DNA of 64,000 nucleotides from Petrosia ficiformis. Lineage: Eukaryota; Porifera; Demospongiae; Haplosclerida; Petrosiidae. Of this stretch, positions 44,055 through 55,260 are shown one piece after another. The notes below the pieces were generated by a model that worked only from the letters and a program-made list of their open reading frames with translations, was not told the DNA's origin and ran no database searches. Position 1 is the stretch's first letter, and the number at the start of each line of letters is the position of its first letter. The translations under genes were made by a program, and so were the position numbers. The stretch is taken from the NCBI GenBank assembly GCA_947044365.1, contig OX345636.1, positions 46,129,037 to 46,193,036 on the forward strand, in the 5' to 3' direction.

Positions 44055-44724
44055 CTGGAACACATGATCAGTCATTTCAAAGTACATATGATTGCTTTTA
44101 AGTCATGACTCCTCCCAGTGCTTGAATTTCAGTGGTCTACTACATGCTGTGACTTATTCATATGTGATCATGAAACCCAAGTGTTAACTTGATAGATCTC
44201 TGTCTACATATATAACCACACACCATCTCCTCCCTCATTAGTTGATCTTTGTCTAGCTTGCTATCTACTCTTTCTTAGTTTGTTGCGAAGTGATGATAAC
44301 GTTTGTATAGTGTACGTATAATTATTACTAATTGCTTTCTTTGTCCACACTGGTTCTATTGATCAACATGTGTAGAACAATTGAACAAGCCCCAAAATGA
44401 CGTTAGCACAATTAAATTTTGACATAATAGTTATGAAAATCACATACCACGTGTGTATTAATTAAGTCAGAAATAAAAATTAACAAATAAAAAATAAATA
44501 ATTTTATTATTGAATACAAAAGTAATCATTACACTCTGATACTGAGGTAAAAATTATTTTAGAACAGACAAAAAAAATGGACAAAAAAAAGTGAAAAAAA
44601 CCATGTAGTGTGTGTGATAAGATGTGAAGCTGAAGTACAGTAAAGTATTGATTATTATACATAAAATGTTAGGTGATGACACACTTAATAATAATGAAAG
44701 ATGTAATAATAATAATTATTATTT
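44055..44724. other. Spacer downstream of the receptor gene
   Basis: AT-rich; likely contains the 3' untranslated region of the receptor (minus strand). No further gene seen. Confidence 0.45.
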
Positions 44725-46656
44725 CTACACCGAGTCACCTTCATCATCTGATTCAAATACTGTGTTGGTATCATTCCCGTTCACAACAGAACCAGTATCA
44801 GTCTTAGTCTTATCGATAGCTGTCTCGGTGCCTGACATTTTAGGATAATAGACATGGTCATCATTAGGTAAAGAAAGACTAACATGTCGTGTATTCTTTA
44901 ATGGAGTTCTTTGAAGTTTGGATTCAAAATCTTCCTCAAATACTGTGTTTGTATCATTCCCATTCACAACAGAACCGGTATCAGTCTTAGTCTCATTGGC
45001 AGTCATCTTGGTCTCTGACTTCACAGGATAATAAACATTGTCATCATTGGGTAAAGAAAGACTAACATGTCGAGCTTTCTTTAACGGAGTTCTTCGAGGT
45101 TTGGATTCTAAACTGCTGTCACCACTATGAATGGCACTGTCATCTGAGTCAGAGATAGGTGATGAGCTTTTACTGTAATAGTGCACTTTATCTTCACCTG
45201 GTACAGACATACTGATGTGTCTTTCTTTCTTTTCCAAGACTCTAGAGCTAGTAGTATCTCCATTAGTTAGTGAAGAAGAATAAAAGAACTCAGTAGATGT
45301 GTATCTTGTTGCAAGAGGAGAAGACGTTGCACTAGTTTGATGCATATTTGTCATACCTGGCACTTCAGCTTTCTTTAAATATTCGGGATTGGGTGAAATC
45401 TTTCCATTAGGAATTGGGGAATTAGAAACAGAAGACAGGCTTCTGTTTGACATATCATCTGGTATATCTGTCAAACGTGTACAGTTCAAAGTAACAGAGT
45501 CAACCTTTTCTCCTACTGGAGTAACAATTTCAGACACGCTTGGAATATTCCTCATGGACTCTCTTGTTGTCAATCTTATTAAACTTCGACTGGCTCTACG
45601 CACATTCTTTTTAATACTCTTTCGTGTTCGATTTACAGTAACTCTTAGCTCTTTGTTAAAAAAGGATTCAATAATTGGATGAACTGCACTATTGGATACA
45701 GTTAGTATCCATCCAATCACAAAAATGTAATCAGGTATGCCTTCTCCTTGTGTTGCTGCAACAACTACAATCATTACAACTATAGGTGTCCATGTGATAC
45801 AGTGAGCAATGAATAAGGCACCAAATACTTTTACAAGTTGAGTTTGTTGTCTCTGGTGGCTGTGGTCGTCTTCTCTCATTTCCTTTCGACTTCCGCGATA
45901 CGAACGTCGTCTAGTTAATCTTTTTTTCAAGAACCTTCGGACAATTTTGTATGTCCAAATATTAGTGACACAGAGAATGATAATTGGTATCATAGCTTCC
46001 ATCATAACAAATGCCATGAAATATAAATTCTCGAAAGGTTGCCAGCGAGCAATACACAAAGCCATGCTACGATTGAATTCCCATTCTCCAAATCCAAATA
46101 CTGGAAGGATCATTACAAAAGAACAAATAAACCATAAAGAAATGATTGTCACAACTGCAAAAACAGGTTTGCATTTTTTCTTGTATTTAATAGGCTGGGA
46201 TAACAGGAAACAACGATCAACAGAGAGAGAAGCTAGAATATGAAGACTAAGCAGGATTAGAAACATTAAGAAGAAAGCTTGAGTGTAACAAACGTCACAT
46301 CGAGTTTTGTCATTATCGCCGATGAAAAATCTTTCAGCTGCATAGTTTACAACTGATACTGGTAAAACAAGTAAACTAATCATGAAGTCAGTTATCGCAA
46401 GGGTGAATAGAAAAATATTGGCTGGTTGTTTGAGAAGATTGTGCTTGACTATGTATGTTATGATAATAAAAAGATTCCATGTGAATGCTATAACAAATAG
46501 AATACTGATTACTAAAGCAATACCGATCTTTCCTTCTACTATATCCTCTCGAACTTCCCAAATAGTAGCATTGGTGATAGCATCAGGGTCTAAGGTTGAG
46601 CGTTTACAACTAAAGTCAGAGTAATTGTCAAAGATACTTCCACTACCAAGCTCCAT
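44725..46656 (-). CDS. Rhodopsin-like G protein-coupled receptor, orphan
   Basis: Single 643-codon exon starting MELGSGSIFDNYS. Seven hydrophobic segments: about 44-67, 80-103, 122-145, 164-190, 212-235, 276-300 and 310-333. Class A landmarks: Asn61 (WN in TM1), LAITD with Asp90 in TM2, DRC (147-149) for DRY, TWTP (288-291) in TM6 for CWxP, HPIIE (326-330) for NPxxY. N-glycosylation sites (NYS, NAT) lie in the short N-terminus. The Arg of DRY remains, so G-protein coupling is possible, but the changed NPxxY is unusual. The roughly 300-residue tail is Ser/Thr-rich with repeats of RH(V/I)S(L/M)S(L/V)P at about 479, 529 and 590; the last two belong to a 61-residue duplicated unit. The C-terminus GDSV fits a class III PDZ ligand. 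The ligand cannot be told from sequence. Confidence 0.88.
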   Translation of the reverse strand: MELGSGSIFDNYSDFSCKRSTLDPDAITNATIWEVREDIVEGKIGIALVISILFVIAFTWNLFIIITYIVKHNLLKQPANIFLFTLAITDFMISLLVLPVSVVNYAAERFFIGDNDKTRCDVCYTQAFFLMFLILLSLHILASLSVDRCFLLSQPIKYKKKCKPVFAVVTIISLWFICSFVMILPVFGFGEWEFNRSMALCIARWQPFENLYFMAFVMMEAMIPIIILCVTNIWTYKIVRRFLKKRLTRRRSYRGSRKEMREDDHSHQRQQTQLVKVFGALFIAHCITWTPIVVMIVVVAATQGEGIPDYIFVIGWILTVSNSAVHPIIESFFNKELRVTVNRTRKSIKKNVRRASRSLIRLTTRESMRNIPSVSEIVTPVGEKVDSVTLNCTRLTDIPDDMSNRSLSSVSNSPIPNGKISPNPEYLKKAEVPGMTNMHQTSATSSPLATRYTSTEFFYSSSLTNGDTTSSRVLEKKERHISMSVPGEDKVHYYSKSSSPISDSDDSAIHSGDSSLESKPRRTPLKKARHVSLSLPNDDNVYYPVKSETKMTANETKTDTGSVVNGNDTNTVFEEDFESKLQRTPLKNTRHVSLSLPNDDHVYYPKMSGTETAIDKTKTDTGSVVNGNDTNTVFESDDEGDSV

Positions 46657-46956
46657 CTTTTGAGATTACAACTGGAACATGTACTACTATATTATTACAT
46701 GTACAAATTACATGTAGTAAACAGTGAATAAATACTCTCACAAGGATGTTGAGTCATACGATTACAGGTACATGTAACACCAAAATCTGTATTTCTGGGA
46801 AAGTTTCTCAAGTGTTGAGAAATGCTTGCGTTTCTTTGAGTATGTTGTTATAATAAATCGTTAGTTGTTAGTTTGGTGATCCTACAAATAACATATCATT
46901 TATACATGTAGGTGAATAAAATTATGAGACTACTGTATATATACAGTATACATGTA

Positions 46957-47132
46957 CAACAAAAAGTTACCATACAGTACAGTAATTACTCAGTAGTTTC
47001 ATTATCACACTACAGTAGTTCAACAGTGGTTTTGACAGTAATTGGTATACTTGTCAATTGAACACCACAATAGTGAGACAGTAATTACTGACACTAGAAC
47101 TAACTGTTACTGTATGGTGACATTTTATTGAC
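46957..47132. mobile_element. MITE, GTCAATAAAA-GTCACC family
   Basis: CAACAAAAAGTTACCATACA at the left and GGTGACATTTTATTGAC at the right. Confidence 0.7.
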
Positions 47133-47432
47133 AGTACATGTACATTGTACATGTACATGTACATGCACACTGTACATCAACTAGACATGATTGTATACTA
47201 CATGTACATGTATGTGCATGATTTAACAATTGGATGAAGTGGATAAAAATATATAACCAACCACATCAAACAGTTGCCATGGTAGCATAATATACATGTA
47301 CATGCAGCTCCAATAAGACTCATAAACATACATGTACATGTAAAAGATAAAATCAGGTCCCAGTATCTTAATAACTTATACATGTAAGAGCCCAAACCTA
47401 ACTACATGTACAAGTATAAGTACATATACATG

Positions 47433-47528
47433 TACATAGTATATCCGTTATTAGGCTAGGCTGGGTTTAGAATGAGTAACCTGACTCATTCTAAACTCAG
47501 CCTAGCCTAATAATGAATATACTATGTA
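47433..47528. repeat. Palindrome, 45-bp arms
   Basis: Arms 47433-47477 and 47484-47528 (TTAGGCTAGGCTGGGTTTAG against its inverse), 6-base centre, few mismatches. A half copy lies at about 47592-47632. Confidence 0.85.
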
Positions 47529-48080
47529 CAGTACAAACCTAACTACATGTTTACAACTATAAGTATATGTACATGTACATGTACATGTATGTATATCCAT
47601 TAGGCTAGGCTGGGTTTAGAATGAGTTAGGTTGTACACATGTACATGTACATAAACTGAGGCAAAGGTAAATAAATATTGATGGTCAAAAATTCAAAATA
47701 CACATGTACATGTACATGACCATATACATGTATGAACATGTACACGTACATGACCAAAACGTCTTTATCTAGCAAGACTACAATATGGACTGAATTTACA
47801 AGTACATGTATATGTACATGTATATGTATCTTGGGTTTACTCATCAGGCATGCAGAATAGTCAATGGAGACACTTACATTGTACATGTACATGTACAATG
47901 TACATGTAGATAGTGAGGCATACATGTAACTGTCGCATTTATACACAGTACATGAATCTCTTTAGCAATGCAGTAATGTGTATTTACATCAAATTACATG
48001 TACATGTAGTTAATTAAATTAGTGTAGTACATGTAGCAGTAGGAAATAGTATAAATTATTAAGTACATGTAAAGCACATG

Positions 48081-48258
48081 TGAATAAAAAGTCACCATAC
48101 AGTACAGTAGTTCAAAAGTGGTTTGACAGTAATTGGGTGTGTCTGTCAATTGAACACCACAGTAGGTAGTGATACAGTTAGTGATACAGTAGTTACTACA
48201 CTGTACTGACAGTAGAACTAAGGAAATTACTGTTACTGTATGGTGACTTTTATTGACA
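48081..48258. mobile_element. MITE, GTCAATAAAA-GTCACC family
   Basis: TGAATAAAAAGTCACCATAC at the left and GTATGGTGACTTTTATTGAC at the right. Confidence 0.7.
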
Positions 48259-49611
48259 TATACTGTACATGCACATGTGTATATTAATTGTACATGTATG
48301 TACAACTATACACATATACATGTATGTACATGTACATGAACATGATGTGATGATAGTACACTGTGCATGTGCAAATGTACATGTACACCTGTACATAGTG
48401 CACTGCACATGTACATGTACATGTACATGTATGTGATAGTGTACATGTATAAGCATGTGAATGGTAGTACATTGTGCATGTACATTTGTATATATGTGTA
48501 CATTGTGCATGTACATGTAATATACTAAATTACTAATAGATATACATGTATACATACATGTACAGCTACTAATTACACCTGTAATGATAATTGGTGCAAT
48601 AACAATGACATCATAGTGCACTAATTATTATTCCAAATGAGTACTATAAATCAGACATGGTTTGATTGTTTGTAGTATGGATTAGTGAAATGGAAGTGGT
48701 CTCCATTTTAATTCTAATATTCAAGAAGGGTTGTTTCTTCATATAAGAAGTCACGAAATTAATACATGTACATGTACATGTACAAATGTACATTTAGTCT
48801 CATATGGTATAAGAATTATATTAGGTGTACTGACATTGTTAGGGTTATATCAGGATGTTTTTGTTCTTACTCAGGCATGAAATCATTGTTTGTATACATG
48901 TAAATGTAAGCTACTATCCTTATATGAAGTAATGACTGGGAGAAGGGTAAATTTCCATTTCACATGTAACAGTATGAAGGGTACTTGCCTTACATTCTAA
49001 AATAGTCCAGGCTTCATTATTTCATTTAGACATACAGGTACAGGTATATCAACTCATTCATTATCTTAGAAAGGTAAATGATAATGTTACTACTATATAC
49101 ATGTGTACATGTATTATGATGATGCCAGCCACAAGATGATATGCATATACATGTGTATTAATCCAAAATACAAGTAATATGCATGTAATGTGAGTGTAGT
49201 GTGTTCATACACACAACCTCAGGTAATGTACTGTACCCTACCATGTGATACATGACTAGTATTAGTGTACACTGTACATGTACATATATAAATGCATGTA
49301 CATGTACACATACAAGATCAGATGACTAGTGTACATACATGTACATGTAATTCCAATGTTCATCAAATACAGCTGTACATGTCATGATGTTCACACATGA
49401 TTCCAATTACATCACAGGAAGGCATTGTATACAAGCAATTAGTTTACTACAGTATCACATTATAAAATGTAATAGTGAAAGTAATATACATGTACATGTA
49501 CATGTACATGTAGTATAATAGCAAAATATAAAAGACCCGGAAACAACTAGTCTACATAGCAGTCAGGTCCCAAGAGCCTAAGTATAGAGAGTCATGGCAT
49601 GCAATTAGGGT

Positions 49612-50030
49612 TAGGCAGAGCATCGGTATAGGCAACTGCATTGCCTATACATCGCCTACAGCTTACACAATATTTTTCAGGCTTTGCAGATTACATTATT
49701 GTCAAACTGCACAAGTACAGCCACCAAGGCTGAATATGCCTGTAACTACATGTACATGTACATGTACTTTGGGCTGAATGTATAGCACGTGAACAATAGA
49801 ATAATTAACACTATGCAACATTGCAACTACATGTACATGTACATGTACTTTTGGGCTGAATGTACGTACAATGTATAGCACATAATAATTAACACTATGC
49901 AACATTGCAACTACATGTACATGTACATGTATATACATGTAGTTCACACAAACAATATCGGATTGGATCTGCATATAGGCAATATGGATTATGAAATATA
50001 GGCATATACACTGTAGGCAAATTCCTGTAA
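49612..50030. repeat. Dispersed repeat shared with dynactin 6 intron 5
   Basis: Starts with the GCATCGGTATAGGCAACTGC block and contains CAGCCACCAAGGCTGAATAT, as at 42612-42835; the AGCACGTGAACAATAG block follows in both. Confidence 0.75.
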
Positions 50031-50282
50031 TATATGTATATGTATATTATATGTAATGTTTCCTGGCCTAGTTGCAAATTCCAGGAAGCTATCAAATTTA
50101 TGTTTGCCTAACCTCGTTCATGATGATCGTTGGCATCAGCCAGTGTGAGATGAGAACCTTAGGTGATAGTGTGTTGATGTACATGTACTGTATCTTAACA
50201 TGTTACAAAAAATAGTTTATACATGCATCTTTGTTCCTTACTTGTTTTTCATGAAAGAAACCAACAGGCCAACAACTATAGT

Positions 50283-50535
50283 CTGTTCACATTCACAATG
50301 TACTCAAAAGTATGATGTGATGTCTTTATATGTAATATAATGTATAGTTTAATTAATGTCATAAGGTTAATACATGATTATACTGTAACTCAATAATGAA
50401 GCAATGATACACAAAAAAGAACAGGAAGGACTATTACTGTATATGAAAATGGTGAAGGTAAAAAGATTGCTGGTCATTCCAAACTAAAGCTCTGAACATT
50501 TTTCAGAGGTCAAAGTGAATGTGAATGACCTTTAG
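50283..50535. mobile_element. Inverted-repeat element, TTCACATTCAC family
   Basis: GTCTGTTCACATTCAC at the left and GTGAATGTGAATGACC at the right. Same family as 26372-26628. Confidence 0.6.
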
Positions 50536-50610
50536 AATGTGACTGTCTAGACTTCCATAGATCTAATACAATATACATGTACATGTAGATCCTACATGTA
50601 CATGTACTTA

Positions 50611-50697
50611 GATACACTTGACTGGGTATATACATGTGTACATGTACAAGTAAGTTACATGTACATGTACACATGTATATACCCAGTCAAGTGTATC
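50611..50697. repeat. Perfect hairpin, 37-bp arms
   Basis: Arms 50611-50647 and 50661-50697 are exact inverses (GATACACTTGACTGGGTATA...), 13-base loop; pairing extends with gaps into the flanking ACATGT sequence. Confidence 0.9.
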
Positions 50698-51309
50698 TAC
50701 ATGTAAGTACATGTAACCACATACATGTAAGCATGTGAAAGAGAATAACTAAGTTGAGCTCATCCAATGATAAAATTTAAAGCATCATGTTAAACATTGA
50801 AACTAACATGATGGTAATAATTGTAGAGGTGAAAGTACTGTAGTGGTCATTTAATATTGAATAGTGGATAAACTCAATTTCTCTAGCTTGGTCATGTTAC
50901 ATTGTACATGTACATGTGTACATGCACATTATACATACATGTACATGTACATGATGTACATGCACATGCACATGTATGCTCATAGTTTTCTAGAGATTTT
51001 TTTGAACATTACTTTGCCACTCTTCATTTTTTATTCTACACACAATGTACAGTACATGTACTACTATGAAAAATATAGAGCAACTAAATGTTGCATAACC
51101 CTTACTTATTGCTGATCATGTGACCTGTGGCCAATCAGAGTGCAGATATTGCGTCACGTGATTGACCATTAAATCACTTATTGCACACTTTTGCGTGCAA
51201 TAAATAGTTATTGCACACTTTGCTCACCTCTACTAACGAAGCTGCTTCAACAACAATGGTAGTTCAACAGATCATCAATAAATCACTTAGAACACACTTG
51301 ACAGTGCAT

Positions 51310-51435
51310 CGTGTGTTTCAATGTAGCACTTGGGCAGTCAATAAAGGTCTCGTTTACATAACGCACTCGCCTTCGGCTCGTGCATTATGTAAACTCGACC
51401 TTTATTGACCCGCCCTCGTGCTACATTAAAACACG
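51310..51435. repeat. Palindrome, about 58-bp arms
   Basis: Left arm from CGTGTGTTTCAATGTAGCAC and right arm ending GTGCTACATTAAAACACG pair through GTCAATAAAGG and GTTTACATAA blocks; centre CCTTCGG. Confidence 0.8.
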
Positions 51436-52689
51436 TAATCACGGTAAAGTGTGTTCTAACTATTACTTATTTCACCTCTCATATCATGTTTCCTGTTGCT
51501 TTGTATAATATTTTAGCTTCAAGTACAGAGGTGGAAAAAAGACTATAAATTTGCTAGGACAACACATCTAAACAAAGTGATTTTTGATCAGACGCTTTCA
51601 AATTTTGTTCAAATTTTGTTCTAACTATTACTTAATTATTGTATTATTTGCAGATTACAAGTTAATTTATGCTATAATTATGGGAGGGATGTTTCATAAG
51701 TAACATTTGTCAGCTTTGTAACTTTCAAAGTATACATGTTCAAGGATTCTAACTTGCTTTGTTGGAAAGAGGAGTTGTTGTCTTAACGACTCTTCTTTCC
51801 AACAAAGCCAGTGATGCTTTAAAACTCATGCTTCGTTAGATGCAGGAAGACTGAAAGAAACCATGCCTAGCAGATTTCTTACATTTTTGTTAGTGGGGTT
51901 TGATAGCTTCTAGTATGGTGGAGAAAATATTAGTGAGTGCTTGTTCTTGCCACTTTGGAGGAGTGTATACATGCCAAGTATGGAAGTCCAAGAGTGTCCA
52001 GTTCTTGAGGCACAGCGGGTCACACACAGACAGACAGACATTTTTCAAAACCATTTACAGTAACCCTCCCAAAGGGGGAGGGTTAATCCAAGGCTGACAG
52101 CTAGACTGTACCAAAGAGTACATTATTAATTAATTAATTATTCATGATTGCCCTGCCTACATACACACCTACAAACATATGTGTAAACATCAATTTTTGT
52201 TGCTTTTCTCTGGAGAATTGTAAATGAATATGTAATCAATCAAATGAATTTAATGTTGTTTTAAGTAATTAAATAAATGTACCTGTATTTGTTTAATTTT
52301 GATCAAAAGACAGTAAATAATGTTTAAAATGATAGCCTTAATATGATACAAGATTGATAAAAAAATGAAGCAGTACAGTGTATGTAGGGATATCAAAACC
52401 GAAAAGCACAGGAACAAGATTGGGATGGTACCATAGCAACATATTAAACACCACTTCCACATAACAACAGTACATGAGTGCCACTTCTTACATGTAAGTA
52501 ATGTTTAAAAGGACACCTTAATCATGCCTTACAAACAACACACAATGAGATAAATAAAATAATTAATAGATTATACACACATGAATTGTTCATGTATATT
52601 TTATATGATATGTGTTGTTTCCACTGTGCTACACTGTAAGCTCACTAGCACAGAGGAAACAACACATCACAATACATGTACATGTACAT

Positions 52690-53313
52690 TAGAGTTGAGC
52701 AATAGTGCATTTTTCACTATTGCGATAGTGTTAGACCCAATATTCACGATAGACGATAGTATCGCAATAGAATGTACTATTAATAATTTTTTTTCTTGAA
52801 ATAAAGAGTAATCCAAGTAAATTAATAATGAGTTATATAAACATTGTATTAAGTAAAATAGGATCTGCTTGGTGGTGCTACTAGACTTTACAGATACTGT
52901 TGTTCTGCCCGTTCAGCTTCTTTAAATTCCTTACAGTAGCGACTCTCCAAATGAAACCTCATGTTAGTGGTATTGCCTGAATATTTTAGTATCTGTTTGC
53001 ACAATTGACAGTGGACTTCAGTCTATTTCTACTTGTCAGGCTCTATGTATTTCCCATCCTTGCTAGGGAATACAACAAATCCCACACAATAGTTTTTGAG
53101 CCTTCCAATCTTGTTTACTCTGAAGCCATAATTCTTTTCAACACAATACTAACTCACATGGTAATATTTTAAGTGCGTGTGCGCAACCCACGTGTGTGAT
53201 CATGCGCATACACCACGTGGTTACTAACGATAGTAGAAAATCAATAATTGTGATTGCGATTGTTCTTGTACTATCGCGATATATCGCATTATCGATACTA
53301 TCGCTCAGCCCTA
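52690..53313 (-). mobile_element. hAT element with BED-finger remnant and 8-bp duplication
   Basis: Ends TAGAGTTGAGCAATAG and the inverse of TAGGGCTGAGCGATAG. ATGTACAT flanks both sides (52682-52689 and 53314-53321), though this octamer is common locally. Minus-strand interior 52884-53160 encodes VHCQLCKQILKYSGNTTNMR and then FHLESRYCKEFKEAERAEQQ, a BED-type zinc finger (C-x2-C, then the H region with the last His lost), interrupted by a stop. No transposase core, so it is non-autonomous. Confidence 0.8.
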
Positions 53314-53403
53314 ATGTACATTCACACACAAAATATACATATACAGTACAATATATATACATGTATAATGTATACATGTACATGTATATACATGTACATG
53401 TAT

Positions 53404-53410
<7 letters not shown>

Positions 53411-53434
<24 letters not shown>
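53411..53434. repeat. TA microsatellite
   Basis: TA run at the left of the 53449-53549 palindrome. Confidence 0.8.
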
Positions 53435-53447
<13 letters not shown>

Positions 53448-53448
53448 A

Positions 53449-53549
53449 GGTTATATCACAGCACGAGTGCTATAGTACATGTATATCAGGCGAGGCCGAG
53501 GTTTTTATAAATCTGATATACATGTAACACGAGTGGCTGTGATATAACC
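53449..53549. repeat. Palindromic element, about 38-bp arms
   Basis: GGTTATATCACAGC...ATATCAG at the left (53449-53489) faces CTGATATACATGTAAC...GATATAACC at the right (about 53513-53549). Confidence 0.75.
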
Positions 53550-53687
53550 AATATATATCACGAAAGACAAAACCTTTGTTGATGTCTGATGCTTCTCCTA
53601 CCTTTTCGACGGCAGGTGCTATATCTGACCGCAGTGCTATATCTGCTGACCGCAGTGCTATATCTGACCACAGGGTGCTATATCTTA

Positions 53688-53741
53688 TATATATCCCTGT
53701 GGTTTACTTTGATGTTTCGCCGTATCGAGATATATATATAT

Positions 53742-53797
<56 letters not shown>

Positions 53798-53932
53798 ATA
53801 CTGTATATATATACATTGCATATATATAGAGCATGATTGTGACATCATCCCTTTGATGTATATAGTATGCTACATGTATATATATCCCTGTGGTTTACTT
53901 TGATGTTTCGCCGTATCGGGATATATATATAT

Positions 53933-53994
<62 letters not shown>

Positions 53995-54077
53995 ATACTG
54001 TATATATATACATTGCATATATATAGAGCATGATTGTGACATCATCCCTTTGATGTATATAGTATGCTACATGTATA
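53688..54077. repeat. Tandem duplication of an about 190-bp unit with TA tracts
   Basis: Units at about 53688-53876 and 53877-54077 both contain CCTGTGGTTTACTTTGATGT, then TA runs, then GAGCATGATTGTGACATCAT. They differ mainly in TA-tract length. Confidence 0.9.
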
Positions 54078-54094
54078 TATGTACATGTAGGTCC

Positions 54095-54195
54095 TACATG
54101 TATATACTAAATATAGGACCCTTGTTTTGTGTCATCGAATATACATCCTCGGACACAAACTCAGGCCCTATATTTTGTATATAGGACCTATGAGC
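54095..54195. repeat. Inverted repeat with TAGGTCC ends
   Basis: TAGGTCCTACATG...ATAGGACCC at the left and GGCCC...TATAGGACCTA at the right. A relative is at about 14005-14040. Confidence 0.55.
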
Positions 54196-54705
54196 ATACT
54201 ACATACACATGTAATTTAAAAACCACAAAGACTTAGAAATAGCTGCAGAAGATTTATAAGTGTCTTATACACAAATGTAGCTATGAGGGCTTCTTAAATT
54301 TAACAGCTACATGTACATGTATAATGAAGAATGACTTTTTGTCTAAGTGAAGCAGATGACCACATGTACATGTATTTGTTGTAGTATGACTAATACAATT
54401 ATTGACAAATCACTTCTGGGTAATGTCTCATTATATACAGTACATGTAGATAATATTATGTGACAAGAGTTGTAATTAGTAGTTACAAACATGAAACAAA
54501 ACTAATTATCTGCAACACCATACTACAGTATATATGTACATGGAGTAGCATAATACAGTACATGTACACGTCATTGTACATGTACTGTATTAGAGAGCTA
54601 CATGTACATGTACATTCGTATACATGTAGCTCTCTACACCATACTACACACGTACAATATTTCCACATGTACATGTGTATACATGTAATTGTATAAGTAT
54701 TTATT

Positions 54706-55029
54706 AGTGTTGTTTTAGTTAACTATAACTATAACCACTTTTAGTAAAGCATTGTGACTTTTAGTTAACTAAACTACATGTATAACTAAATTACATGTAT
54801 GCAGCAATAACTACATGTATAACTAAATTACATGTATGCAGCAATAACTACATGTATAACTAAATTACATGTATGCAGCAATAACTACATGTATAACTAA
54901 CTAAAATGAAAATTGGCCAATAATTAAAGACTTTGAGTTACTATAACTACATGTACATGTATAATTAAAATTGTCAGAAACTAAAACTATAACTAAAAGT
55001 GGTCATTATTGTCATACTAAAACAATACT
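54706..55029. mobile_element. MITE, AGTGTTG...CAACACT family, with internal tandem repeat
   Basis: Starts AGTGTTGTTTTAGTTAAC and ends ACTAAAACAATACT. Inside, a 37-bp unit (AACTAAATTACATGTATGCA...) is repeated at least three times (about 54770-54900). Confidence 0.75.
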
Positions 55030-55260
55030 AGTATATGCATTGTATATGTACTGTACATGTACATGTATGCTGCAAAACAAGTATATAGACATGTACAATG
55101 TATATATATGTACATGTACATGTACAATATCTCCACATGTACATGTATTTGCTGAAAAACCAGTATACAATGTATAATGTACATGTACATGTACAGAATT
55201 GCTTAACAAAATGTCACATGAAGACTATGCACTATACCATAAACACCCACAGTGATAATA

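Larger units (their letters stand above)
46657..55260. other. Gene-free region rich in ACATGT repeats, part 1
   Basis: Long runs of ACATGTAC/TACATG palindromic repeats are scattered throughout. Open frames here are Cys/His/Met/Tyr/Val-rich translations of the repeat on both strands, not genes. Individual elements inside are listed separately. Confidence 0.75.

Noticed and set aside
47198..48621. Several Cys/His/Met/Tyr-rich open frames
   Set aside because: They are products of the ACATGT hexamer, which has no stop in some frames; present on both strands.
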